Positions 8,340-15,516 are shown, counted from the stretch's first letter. The stretch is DNA of 35,305 nt from Defluviitaleaceae bacterium (GCA_009785595.1 WQVZ01000013.1:1-35305), one strand, 5' to 3'. Program-made: numbers and translations. The notes: a model not told the origin generated them from the letters alone.

Positions 8340-8987
8340 ATGTCATTTTCTTCCAAGGTAAAAAAGGAAATTGCCGGCCACAAGGGCTTGCTCCAAGAGG
8401 AATGCAGCAAGCGGGCGCATATTCGCGAAGCCTTTATGTCCAATGGCACAATGGCCGATCCCGCAAAGGCCTATCATCTGGAATTCGTTGTAAATCAAGA
8501 AAATATTGATGTTTTGGAGCAAAATCTGGCGTTTTTTGGCCTTGCGTCCAAGCGGCATCTGCGAAAATCCGCACATATACTGTACTTAAAAGAAGCAGAA
8601 CAGATAGCAACCCTGCTCAACATCATCGGTGCCCATGTGGCCTTGATGGAATTTGAAAATTGCCGCGTCAACAAGGATGTTAACAACGACATAAACCGGG
8701 TGGCCAACGCCCAGGCCGCCAATGAGGACAAGATCATTAAAGCCAGTACCCAGCATATTGTGGATATTATGGACATACAGCGGGGCGGGGGTTTGTCGGC
8801 TCTTACAGAAAATTTGGCCCGGGTGGCACGATTACGGCTGGATAACCCCCTTGCCAGCCTGGAAGACATCGGAAAAATGCTTACTCCTCCCATATCAAAG
8901 TCGGGAGTTAATCATAGATTAAAAAAAATAGCGGAAATTGCCGCAAAATACAGAGAGCATCAAAAAACGGAGGTTTATAATGATTGA
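8340..8987 (+). CDS. whiA: WhiA-like DNA-binding protein lacking the first LAGLIDADG repeat
   Basis: Only 215 residues, against about 305-315 for typical WhiA. The N-terminal tip MSFSSKVKKEIA is canonical. From residue 20 the sequence jumps to what is normally the second half-domain (CSKRAHIREAFMSNGTMADPAKAYHLEF), followed by YLKEAEQIATLLNIIGAH, the linker NDINRVANAQAANEDKI, and a complete C-terminal helix-turn-helix ending in PPISKSGVNHRLKKIAEIA. The missing stretch is the first LAGLIDADG half. The frame is intact, so this is a clean internal deletion rather than decay. WhiA is a cell-division and sporulation-linked factor in Gram-positives. It overlaps the next gene by 8 bp, giving tight coupling. 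Whether it still folds as a single-repeat protein, perhaps as a dimer, is open. Confidence 0.9.
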   Translation: MSFSSKVKKEIAGHKGLLQEECSKRAHIREAFMSNGTMADPAKAYHLEFVVNQENIDVLEQNLAFFGLASKRHLRKSAHILYLKEAEQIATLLNIIGAHVALMEFENCRVNKDVNNDINRVANAQAANEDKIIKASTQHIVDIMDIQRGGGLSALTENLARVARLRLDNPLASLEDIGKMLTPPISKSGVNHRLKKIAEIAAKYREHQKTEVYND

Positions 8988-9228
8988 ACGCACTGTTAAG
9001 GTAAATGCCAAAATAGAAGCCCGGCCCGCCGCGCTTTTTGTGCAAACGGCATCAAGGTTCCAAAGCTCTATTTTTATTAAAGTTGACAATAAAATGATTA
9101 ATGCCAAGTCTATAATGGGAATGATTGCCATCGGTCTTTTGGACGGAAATCAAGTAACCATAATGGCTGACGGCCAGGACGAAGAAGCCGCCATTGCAGA
9201 GCTTGGCAGGTTTTTTTCGACTGTATAG
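8980..9228 (+). CDS. crh: Crh-like HPr paralog (regulatory His replaced by Glu)
   Basis: An 82-residue HPr fold. ATG 8980 is used because GGAGG lies just upstream, and it overlaps the whiA stop by 8 bp. In HPr the PEP-dependent site is the His of G(I/L)HARPA; here the motif reads AKIEARPAALFVQTASRF, so the His position is Glu13. The HprK target serine is kept (Ser44 in NAKSIMGM). This is the Crh pattern of Bacillus, where Gln replaces His; Crh cannot carry phosphate for sugar uptake but acts as a CcpA co-repressor when serine-phosphorylated. Position after whiA matches B. subtilis crh. I infer a purely regulatory role, with Glu possibly mimicking His-phosphate. The family is certain; the Crh assignment is likely. 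Confidence 0.88.
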   Translation: MIERTVKVNAKIEARPAALFVQTASRFQSSIFIKVDNKMINAKSIMGMIAIGLLDGNQVTIMADGQDEEAAIAELGRFFSTV

Positions 9229-9236
9229 GGTGTGAC

Positions 9237-10301
9237 ATGGCTAATTATCACGAAGAACAAAACAGGCAAAACATCCTGCGCCTGCGGGAGCATTTAAAGG
9301 TGCTACCGCCTTTTTTAGGTGAGTTTTTTAGAAACCGCGCAGACTATACATCTACCCGCACACGCCTTGGTTATGCCTATGATTTAAAGCTTTTCTTTAA
9401 TTTTTTAATCAACGAAACCAGGGATTTTGGCGACCTTTCCATAGATAGCTTTGCCCTGGAAGATCTGGGGCGTATAAATGCCGACCATATTGAGGAATTC
9501 ATGGAATATCTTTCCTATTACATAACCAATCGAGATAGGGAAGGGGCCGAATATAGCGTGCAAAATAAGATGGAGGGCAAAAGCCGCAAGCTTTCGGCCG
9601 TGCGCTCCATGCTTGCATATTTCTACAAAAAAGGCAAAATTGCCGCAAATCCGGCGGAACTTGTGGCCACACCGCCGGTTAAGGAAAGGGCCAAGGTGTA
9701 TTTGGACGCAAACGAAATAGCCAATTTGTTAGACGAGGCGGACAGCGGCGAGCATCTGACGAAAAAACAGCGAGATTATCACAACCATACCAGATGCCGC
9801 GATGTAGCTATTTTAAGCCTTTTTGTAGGCACCGGTGTGCGTATTAGCGAGGCCGTCGGCCTTAATTTGGAAGATGTAGACATAGAAAACGGCTGTTTTA
9901 AGGTGATACGCAAAGGCGGCGACGAGGCCATATTATATTTTGGCGAAGAAGTAGAGGATGCGCTGGCTCAATATCTGGAAACCCGCCTTAAAATCACCCC
10001 AAAACCAGGCCACGAGCGGGCTTTCTTCCTTTCTATGCAAAACCGCCGCATAACCGTACGCGCCGTACAAAATCTGGTGAAGAAATATTCGTTTTTAGCG
10101 AATAGTTTGAAAAAAATAACTCCTCACAAGCTACGCACGTCCTTTGGCACTAATATGTACCGTCAAACCGGGGACATATACCTTGTGGCGGACCTGCTGG
10201 GCCACAAAGACGTAAACACCACCCGCAAAAGCTATGCCGACACTAAAGGCGAGGCAGGGCGCAGAGCGGTGCGGGAACTGCGACTACGCGGGGATGAATA
10301 A
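9237..10301 (+). CDS. Tyrosine recombinase, XerC/D-like
   Basis: A 354-residue tyrosine recombinase. The N-terminal SAM-like core-binding domain (about 25-145) is followed by the catalytic domain with the complete set Arg202 (GTGVRISEAVGL), Lys226 (VIRKGGDEA), His297 and Arg300 (HKLRTSFGTNMY), His323 (LLGHKDVNTT) and the nucleophile Tyr333 (KSYAD). It is somewhat longer than XerC/D (about 300), with inserts near residues 95-118 and 168-186. The role is chromosome dimer resolution or other site-specific recombination; with no mobile-element genes or attachment repeats around it, a housekeeping Xer-like role seems more likely than an integrase. AGGG precedes the start by 6 nt, and it follows crh by 8 bp. 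Confidence 0.9.
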   Translation: MANYHEEQNRQNILRLREHLKVLPPFLGEFFRNRADYTSTRTRLGYAYDLKLFFNFLINETRDFGDLSIDSFALEDLGRINADHIEEFMEYLSYYITNRDREGAEYSVQNKMEGKSRKLSAVRSMLAYFYKKGKIAANPAELVATPPVKERAKVYLDANEIANLLDEADSGEHLTKKQRDYHNHTRCRDVAILSLFVGTGVRISEAVGLNLEDVDIENGCFKVIRKGGDEAILYFGEEVEDALAQYLETRLKITPKPGHERAFFLSMQNRRITVRAVQNLVKKYSFLANSLKKITPHKLRTSFGTNMYRQTGDIYLVADLLGHKDVNTTRKSYADTKGEAGRRAVRELRLRGDE

Positions 10302-10302
10302 T

Positions 10303-10833
10303 ATGCAGGGGTATTTCGTTAAGGTTATGCCAAAAATTATATATCCGCCATGTATCTTGCAGGGAGAGCGGCAAGATTGCTTTGCTTGTGGGCTTTTACA
10401 GAGCTGCCAGTCACCTCGAGGCATGTGTGTATATCAGTATGAAGGCCACAAAAAAGGCTGCCCAAATTATGGCCAGCGCAAATGCTGCCCGCCGGATGCA
10501 CCTATGTTTGACTGGGTTTTTGACGTAAGTAAGCCTGTTTATGCCATTTATGCCGCTTATAATTTAGAAAATAGCGATACGACTGACTGCCACGAGGCGG
10601 CGAAAACAGTCCTAAAAGAACGCATAAAGGACTTTTTGCAAGAATTTCGACCAGCAAGCAGTGGCCAGGGCGCGTATTATGTAACGGATTTCCCGGAAGC
10701 CATGGGGATTGACACCACGGCCACCATGAAAGAAGTAGGGATAACATTTGAATGGCCCGCGAAAAAACTGCTATATAAGGTGGCTTTTGCCGGGGTGCTG
10801 ATGGATGAAGAGTATATAGATATTTTGAGGTAA
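10303..10833 (+). CDS. Cys-rich DUF2284-like putative metal-binding protein
   Basis: A 176-residue protein. It begins one base after the recombinase stop; an ATG at 10294 is an alternative. The N-terminal half is cysteine-rich: CFACGLLQSCQS, then GMCVYQYEGHKKGCPNYGQRKCCPPDAP. The CPxYG-x3-CCPP pattern resembles DUF2284 predicted metal-binding proteins (typical CPxYGxxxxCPP), which are thought to bind an iron-sulfur cluster or zinc. The C-terminal half (about 75-175) has no motif I recognise. No transmembrane segment is seen. Function is unknown. It ends the hprK run, followed by the hairpin at 10846-10883. Confidence 0.6.
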   Translation: MQGYFVKVMPKIIYPPCILQGERQDCFACGLLQSCQSPRGMCVYQYEGHKKGCPNYGQRKCCPPDAPMFDWVFDVSKPVYAIYAAYNLENSDTTDCHEAAKTVLKERIKDFLQEFRPASSGQGAYYVTDFPEAMGIDTTATMKEVGITFEWPAKKLLYKVAFAGVLMDEEYIDILR

Positions 10834-10845
10834 GAGAGGGCATCA

Positions 10846-10883
10846 ACAATTATTCGCAAAATGTAACTTTTGCGAATAATTGT
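10846..10883. terminator. 16-bp perfect hairpin made of two inverted 14-bp repeat units
   Basis: Arms 10846-10861 and 10868-10883 are perfectly complementary with loop TGTAAC. Each arm is a variant (AATTATTCGCAAAA) of the dispersed 14-bp repeat. It lies between two convergent genes, so it probably works as a bidirectional terminator, although the U-tract is poor on both strands. Confidence 0.6.
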
Positions 10884-10897
10884 ACTTAGTTTTAGCC

Positions 10898-11191
10898 TCA
10901 ACCAATTTCTACAAGACAATCCAATGCATGCCGGATGGCTTTGCCGATACCCACAGACGTTGCCGTTACTGAGTTTGCTACAAGGTACAACACTCCAATC
11001 TCCAGGTCTTTTGTTTCCAGCCTAACATCGCGGGAATGCTTCACTAAGGCCTCTGCCTTTTCACGCTCAAAGCCCCGTACAGAATATTTGTTTGTGTCAA
11101 AATGGATTTGGATAAGTGAGCCATTATGCGACGTTTCAATTTTTACACCTTCTTTACTGGGTAGCCGAGAGACTTGAATCATTAAACTCAT
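10898..11191 (-). CDS. Conserved-looking protein of unknown function, 97 aa
   Basis: The ATG at 11191 has AGGAG 8 nt upstream; a GTG three codons earlier touches the ribosome site and is unlikely. The protein starts MSLMIQVSRLPSKEGVKIET and ends with IGVLYLVANSVTATSVGIGKAIRHALDCLVEIG, a hydrophobic strand then a helix. The mix of beta-rich N-terminus and amphipathic C-terminal helix suggests a small cytoplasmic alpha/beta protein. No signal peptide, Cys cluster or known motif was recognised. It stands alone on the minus strand between two plus-strand genes. Confidence 0.65.
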   Translation of the reverse strand: MSLMIQVSRLPSKEGVKIETSHNGSLIQIHFDTNKYSVRGFEREKAEALVKHSRDVRLETKDLEIGVLYLVANSVTATSVGIGKAIRHALDCLVEIG

Positions 11192-11296
11192 AACAGTCAC
11201 TCCTTTCGAGGCAAGCTTAGCACAGGCCGGATGATTTTGTCAAGTATTCGCTCCATAGTTATTTTTACAAAAATTAACCGAAAAGGGATGGGTAAT

Positions 11297-11794
11297 ATGA
11301 TACGCAAAATGAAGCCATCTGATATTACACGCGTGGCGGAAATTCACGTGTTTGCACGCCGAAGTGCCTACAGGGATATTGTGCCAGATGACTATTTGTT
11401 CAATGCAAACAATGTGTCCAAGCGTATGGAAGAACTTAACGAGACCATGCACAATAGCGCGGAGGAGAGTTATGTATTTGATGACGGCATCGTTAAGGGA
11501 TTCACATCCTTTGGTCAATGTAGGGACGATGGCAAATCAAGTGCTTTCGAGCTCCTAGCCTTATATGTAGACCCTATGATGCAACGGCAAGGAATCGGAA
11601 CCGCGTTAATATCGTTCTTTGAGCAAAATGCTGTGCAGCACGGGTTTAAGGAAGTATGTTATTGGGTGTTTGAGAAAAACGCAAGCGCGAGAGCCCTGTA
11701 TGAAAAGCTGGGGTATAGGCCTGATGGAGCCAGGGATGTAGCCGAACCTTTTGATGATCTAATGGTGATGCGCTATGCCAAAAAATTGATATAG
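11297..11794 (+). CDS. GNAT-family N-acetyltransferase
   Basis: A 165-residue GNAT protein. ATG 11297 is chosen over upstream in-frame starts because AAGGG lies about 8 nt before it. The N-terminus IRKMKPSDITRVAEIHVFARRSAYRDIVPDDYL is a typical first beta strand and helix. The acetyl-CoA-binding motif A is ALYVDPMMQRQGIGTALISFF (about 100-120), and motif B ends in NASARALYEKLGYRPDG. The RimI-like substrate cannot be predicted. It is monocistronic in appearance and is followed by repeat-rich non-coding DNA. Confidence 0.88.
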   Translation: MIRKMKPSDITRVAEIHVFARRSAYRDIVPDDYLFNANNVSKRMEELNETMHNSAEESYVFDDGIVKGFTSFGQCRDDGKSSAFELLALYVDPMMQRQGIGTALISFFEQNAVQHGFKEVCYWVFEKNASARALYEKLGYRPDGARDVAEPFDDLMVMRYAKKLI

Positions 11795-11795
11795 C

Positions 11796-11919
11796 AACTA
11801 TTCGCAAAATATTGCCAGAAATATATCCACACTGTTGCCAAGTTATCCACATTAACTATTCGCAAAATTATAGCTGGGCTGAGTGTGGATAAAGTGTTTA
11901 TAAGTAACTATTCGTAAAA
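11796..11919 (+). repeat. Three direct copies of AACTATTCGCAAAA
   Basis: Exact copies at 11796-11809 and 11854-11867 and a one-mismatch copy (AACTATTCGTAAAA) at 11906-11919, spaced 58 and 52 bp. These are the same 14-mer as at 3815 and 3842 on the other strand. They are interleaved with DnaA-box-like sites. Confidence 0.8.
11823..11892. promoter_or_regulatory. Cluster of DnaA-box-like sites
   Basis: TTATCCACA (11843-11851) and its reverse complement TGTGGATAA (11884-11892) match the DnaA box consensus exactly; ATATCCACA (11823-11831) differs at one base. All lie in non-coding DNA between the GNAT gene and the ThrE operon. No dnaA or dnaN is nearby, so this is not shown to be the origin. It could be a DnaA-titrating or DnaA-regulated site. 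Confidence 0.4.
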
Positions 11920-11995
11920 TACCACAGGGCATATAGGGGGTACATTCGTCCCCTCGCCTCTCACTTATATCGGTGCGCAAACACCCAACTGCCCC

Positions 11996-12024
11996 TTTAC
12001 AAAACCGCCAAAATATGCTTTAAT
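11996..12024 (+). promoter_or_regulatory. Possible promoter of the ThrE operon
   Basis: TTTACA (11996-12001) and TTTAAT (12019-12024) with 17-nt spacing, 30 nt before the start codon at 12055, which has AAGGAGG upstream. Confidence 0.45.
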
Positions 12025-12054
12025 TAGCATTAATAAGGCGATCAAGGAGGCTAT

Positions 12055-12828
12055 ATGGATCCTAATAATGCCATCAAGCTTTCCATATTGGCCGGGGAAA
12101 TTATGCTGTCATCCGGTGCGGAAACCCACCGGGTCGAGGACACAATGCTACGTATTTTGGAGTGTTGCGGCCTTGTTAATGCAGAGTCATTATGTACCAG
12201 CACCAGCATTTTTGCCTCCGGTGCTCCTGTTGGCGGCACATCTATAACCATGTTAAAGCGGGTCAAAAACCGCGGCAATAATTTTGAAAAAATAGCCCAT
12301 GTTAATGAGCTGTCTCGCAGCCTTGCAGAGGGAAAAATCGGCATAGAGGCTGCCATATCAGCCCTGGAGGATATACAAGCCCGCCCACCCTACTCTAAAA
12401 TTGTGCGCCTTTTGGGTGCTGCTGTGGCCAGTTCTTGTTTTGCCATGATGCTTGGCGGCTCTCTTCCAGATTCTGCCAATGCCTTTATCGCCGCATTTTT
12501 AATGCAAATTCCCCTGCTGCTTTTAGAGCGTCACAATGTAGCCGGCGTGTTGCGCAATATGATCGGCGGTGGCTGTGCAGCCCTAATTGCGCTGGTTTTA
12601 ATAAACTTGGGCCTGGGCAGCACCATTGATTTTATAATCATCGGCTCCATTATGCCACTGTTGCCCGGCGTCAGCCTTACCAATGCCATTAGGGATATTT
12701 TAGACGGCGACCTACTCTCCGGCAGTGCCCGTATTTTAGACGCATTTTTGGTGGCCATCGCCATTGCTACCGGCGTGGGCACCGTCATGATGCTATGGAT
12801 GTCTGTTTTTGGGGGTGTTGTGGTATGA
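12055..12828 (+). CDS. ThrE-family threonine/serine exporter, N-terminal-domain subunit
   Basis: A 257-residue protein of the DUF1212/ThrE_1 family. The hallmark GAETHRVEDT is at residues 21-30 in the cytoplasmic N-terminal domain. From about residue 120 there are several hydrophobic spans (around SKIVRLLGAAVASSCFAMML, NAFIAAFLMQIPLLLL, GGGCAALIALVLINLGLG, DFIIIGSIMPLLPGVSLTNA and LDAFLVAIAIATGVGTVMML), i.e. about five membrane helices. The PLLPGVSLTNAIRD motif is typical. In Corynebacterium one fused ThrE exports threonine and serine; in Firmicutes it is split in two, as here. It overlaps the second subunit by 4 bp (ATGA). Confidence 0.9.
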   Translation: MDPNNAIKLSILAGEIMLSSGAETHRVEDTMLRILECCGLVNAESLCTSTSIFASGAPVGGTSITMLKRVKNRGNNFEKIAHVNELSRSLAEGKIGIEAAISALEDIQARPPYSKIVRLLGAAVASSCFAMMLGGSLPDSANAFIAAFLMQIPLLLLERHNVAGVLRNMIGGGCAALIALVLINLGLGSTIDFIIIGSIMPLLPGVSLTNAIRDILDGDLLSGSARILDAFLVAIAIATGVGTVMMLWMSVFGGVVV

Positions 12829-13298
12829 TGCTCCAAATTTTGCTGGCTTTTGCCGGCACCGTAGGTTTTTCCATCATATTTAACGTGCCGCGCAGAGAGC
12901 TTGCGCTATGCGGTATCGCCGGAGCCTGCGGCTGGTTTGTTCTTCAGCTCACCATGGGTTTTATCCCAAATGCCGGTGTAGCCGATACATTTTTCGCCGC
13001 CATGGCCGTCACCTGCATCAGCCGCATTTTTAGCTTCATGCGCAAAATGCCCGTTACTGTGTATATGATACCCGGCATCATCCCCCTGGTGCCCGGCACA
13101 GGCATATATCACACCATGTTTAATGCCATCATGGGAGATTATACCGAAGCGTTGCTATGGGGCATACAAACCCTGCGCACGGCAGGGGTTATTGCCGTGG
13201 GGTTGCTGGTGGTGCTTACCCTGCCGCCTAAGCTGTTTTCTTTTGTGGCAGATGCATGTATAAATATTTTCGCCATCCGTCGGCGATTAAGGAGGTAA
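12825..13298 (+). CDS. ThrE-family exporter, C-terminal-domain subunit (DUF3815)
   Basis: A 157-residue integral membrane protein with about five hydrophobic helices and the family motif MIPGIIPLVPGTGIYHTMF near residues 83-101, the counterpart of PLLPGVSLTNA in the preceding subunit. It starts at the ATG overlapping the stop of the first subunit and so is translationally coupled; the pair should form one exporter. The C-terminus ends in a basic INIFAIRRRLRR tail on the cytoplasmic side. The transported substrate is probably threonine/serine, inferred only from the family. Confidence 0.88.
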   Translation: MMLQILLAFAGTVGFSIIFNVPRRELALCGIAGACGWFVLQLTMGFIPNAGVADTFFAAMAVTCISRIFSFMRKMPVTVYMIPGIIPLVPGTGIYHTMFNAIMGDYTEALLWGIQTLRTAGVIAVGLLVVLTLPPKLFSFVADACINIFAIRRRLRR

Positions 13299-13301
13299 AT
13301 T

Positions 13302-13478
13302 ATGGATAATATTAATGTAGATTCGCATGATATTTCTGTCGAACAACAATGTACCAAGTGCAAAGAGCATGAAGCCGACATAGAAGCTTATCAGATCTTA
13401 TTGCTTATTATAACTTTTATCGGCCCGATAATTGGCATACTAGTCGGTCTGTTTGCAAGAAGAAAACTAAAAAGCTAA
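13302..13478 (+). CDS. Small single-span membrane protein, 58 aa, CxxC
   Basis: The ATG has GGAGG 6 nt upstream and lies 3 bp after the ThrE stop, so translation is well supported despite the size. The acidic N-terminus (MDNINVDSHDISVEQQ) is followed by CTKC (residues 17-20), a short helix, a single hydrophobic span at about 31-51 (QILLLIITFIGPIIGILVGL) and a basic tail ARRKLKS. This predicts an N-out or N-in single-pass peptide; the positive tail favours a cytoplasmic C-terminus. The CxxC could bind metal or be redox active. It could be an accessory peptide of the exporter. No family recognised. Confidence 0.75.
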   Translation: MDNINVDSHDISVEQQCTKCKEHEADIEAYQILLLIITFIGPIIGILVGLFARRKLKS

Positions 13479-13506
13479 AAGACAGCCACAAAGGAGGATA
13501 TTTATT

Positions 13507-14730
13507 ATGAACAAAAACGTAATCGTGGGCCAATCCGGCGGCCCTACTTCTGTGATAAACGCCAGTTTGGCCGGGGTTTTTGCCGAGGCCAAAAAAGCCA
13601 ATTTGGGTACAATCTTTGGTATGCGTAACGGCATCAAGGGCTTTTTGGAGCGACGCAATATAGACATGGGTCAATACATTAAAGATGAGCTGGACGTGGA
13701 ATTATTAAAACGTACGCCATCGTCATTTTTGGGTTCTTGTCGCTACAAGCTGCCTAAAATCGAGGAAAACGAAGAGGTATATCACCAGATTTTTGAGATT
13801 TTAAACACCATGGGTGTGGGTTATTTTTTCTATATTGGCGGCAACGACTCCATGGATACCATTATGAAGTTGTCTGCATACGGCGAGGCAACCGGCAGCC
13901 CCATACGCTTTATGGGTGTGCCAAAAACCATCGACAACGACCTGGCAGTCACTGACCACAGCCCCGGTTTTGGCTCTGCGGCAAAGTATATCGCCGCAAC
14001 CATCAAGGAACTGGTGCTGGACGCCCAGGTGTACAACAACGGTGCCGTGACAATTGTGGAGGTTATGGGCCGCAACACCGGCTGGTTGGCAGCAGCAGCG
14101 TCACTGGCGCGGGGAGCGGATTCCCCTGGCCCGGATTTAATCTTCCTGCCAGAAATTACATTTAATGTAGGCAATTTTATGGACAAAGTGGCCAAAATAT
14201 CCTCCCAAAGCCCCGCTGCCACCATCGTGGTGTCCGAGGGCATAAAGCTGGCCGACGGCCGGTATGTAAACGAAATTGCCGCAGAAAATAATACCGTAGA
14301 TGCCTTTGGACACAAACAGTTGTCCGGCACGGCCTCATATTTGTCTCAAGAAGTCCACAGAAATCTAGGTGTAAAAACCCGCGCCATCGAATTTGCCACC
14401 ATACAACGCTGCGCCGCACATCTTCAATCTGCCGTGGACGTGCAAGAGGCCTATGCCGTAGGTGCCGAGGCCGTGAAAGCCGCCATGACAGGTGCCACCA
14501 ACCGCGTAACCGTCATTCGCCGCCTGTCCAGCGAACCCTATGCCTTTGGCATTGACGCCATAGAAATCGCCCAAATGGCCAATATCGAGAAAAAAGTGCC
14601 CCTGGAATGGGTGACATCCAGCCGCGATGATGTAACACAAGAGTATATAGACTACGCCCGCCCCCTTATCCAGGGCGAGGTTGCACCGTATTTTGTAGGA
14701 GGAATGCCAAGGCATATCCGCCTGTCATAA
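13507..14730 (+). CDS. pfp: PPi-type 6-phosphofructokinase
   Basis: A 407-residue PfkA-superfamily enzyme that phosphorylates fructose 6-phosphate in glycolysis. It shows GQSGGPTSVINASLAGV at the N-terminus, GGNDSMDT (residues 111-118), GVPKTIDND (137-145) and MGRNTGW (187-193). The Lys in PKTIDND and Asp after the Asn in GGND are the residues that mark diphosphate-dependent enzymes, whereas ATP enzymes have PGTIDND and GGDGS. The length fits the about 400-residue clostridial PPi clade. PPi use would save ATP in an anaerobe and make the step reversible. AAAGGAGG precedes the start. It lies 28 bp after the small membrane protein and may be co-transcribed with ThrE. Confidence 0.9.
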   Translation: MNKNVIVGQSGGPTSVINASLAGVFAEAKKANLGTIFGMRNGIKGFLERRNIDMGQYIKDELDVELLKRTPSSFLGSCRYKLPKIEENEEVYHQIFEILNTMGVGYFFYIGGNDSMDTIMKLSAYGEATGSPIRFMGVPKTIDNDLAVTDHSPGFGSAAKYIAATIKELVLDAQVYNNGAVTIVEVMGRNTGWLAAAASLARGADSPGPDLIFLPEITFNVGNFMDKVAKISSQSPAATIVVSEGIKLADGRYVNEIAAENNTVDAFGHKQLSGTASYLSQEVHRNLGVKTRAIEFATIQRCAAHLQSAVDVQEAYAVGAEAVKAAMTGATNRVTVIRRLSSEPYAFGIDAIEIAQMANIEKKVPLEWVTSSRDDVTQEYIDYARPLIQGEVAPYFVGGMPRHIRLS

Positions 14731-14761
14731 GAGGTGTCTTGATGAAACTGCCAAATTGAAA

Positions 14762-15403
14762 TTATAATCCCAACTTTGCGCAACTACGCTCCAAGGGACA
14801 TCCGGCACAATTAAGCCGCTTTTTACAATGATGTTTGCCGTTTATCACTATCAGTGCATGAAAATTATTATAAACCTCCGCGCTTTTAGGCAAATTCCCT
14901 TCAAAGTGGGCCTTGGCGGCGGCATAAGTCTTGCCTGCGCCAATGGGGTATCGCTGACAAAGGCGCATGGTATAGGCATCAATAACAAAAGTAGGCAAAC
15001 CAAATGCGTACAGCAAAATAGAATCGGCGGTTTCTGGCCCGATGCCCTTTATGTCCAGTAGTTGGGTTCGCAGTATTTCTATGGGTAGTTTTGCGGCCTT
15101 CTCTGCGTCAAAATCATACCCACCAAACCAGGCCGTCACCCCTTTAAGATACGCGGCTTTTTGGTTAAAAAACCCCGCTGGGCGTACGATGTTTGTAAGC
15201 TCTGCCATATCTGCCGCCAGCACAAATTGCGGCGACAGCCGCCCACCAAAATTGGCTATGGCTTTCTCCACATTGCCCCAATTGGTGTTTTGCGTCAGCA
15301 CCGCTCCTACAATTACCTCGTATGGGCTGTCCGCCGGCCACCATCCAAGCTGGCCATATCGTTCCAGCAGGGTTTCGTATATTTCCCATAGTTTGCCTGC
15401 CAT
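14762..15403 (-). CDS. HhH-GPD DNA glycosylase, endonuclease III-like, no catalytic Lys
   Basis: A 213-residue base-excision-repair glycosylase. The helix-hairpin-helix and GPD region is at about 116-145 (LLDIKGIGPETADSILLYAFGLPTFVIDAYT), with catalytic Asp142. Four cysteines (193, 199, 202, 208; HCKKRLNCAGCPLERSC) form the C-terminal 4Fe-4S cluster loop. In Nth the lyase Lys follows the hairpin (GRKTA); here it is Glu124 (GPETA), which resembles MagIII-type or other monofunctional glycosylases. I therefore expect base excision without beta-lyase activity. GGAGG stands just before the ATG. It is convergent with the phosphofructokinase gene (31-bp gap). Confidence 0.88.
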   Translation of the reverse strand: MAGKLWEIYETLLERYGQLGWWPADSPYEVIVGAVLTQNTNWGNVEKAIANFGGRLSPQFVLAADMAELTNIVRPAGFFNQKAAYLKGVTAWFGGYDFDAEKAAKLPIEILRTQLLDIKGIGPETADSILLYAFGLPTFVIDAYTMRLCQRYPIGAGKTYAAAKAHFEGNLPKSAEVYNNFHALIVINGKHHCKKRLNCAGCPLERSCAKLGL

Positions 15404-15516
15404 AATGCCTCCGTATTGTCCACCGAAATTTAGCCGAAATGTACAAGTATTCTACACGAATCCCTATCAAATGTCAATCATATACTATATGTAAAAAGCA
15501 GTAAGGGAGATGTAAT

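Noticed and set aside
10087-10109. Further copy of the 14-bp repeat (TTTTAGCGAATAGTTT)
   Set aside because: It is imperfect and inside the recombinase coding frame, so chance is likely.
9237-10301. Integrase of a mobile element
   Set aside because: The full catalytic set is present, but there are no phage or conjugation genes, no tRNA and no flanking direct repeats, and the gene sits inside a housekeeping run.
11943-12054. Origin of replication
   Set aside because: There is no AT-rich unwinding stretch or dnaA/dnaN neighbour here; only the nearby DnaA-box-like sites are reported.
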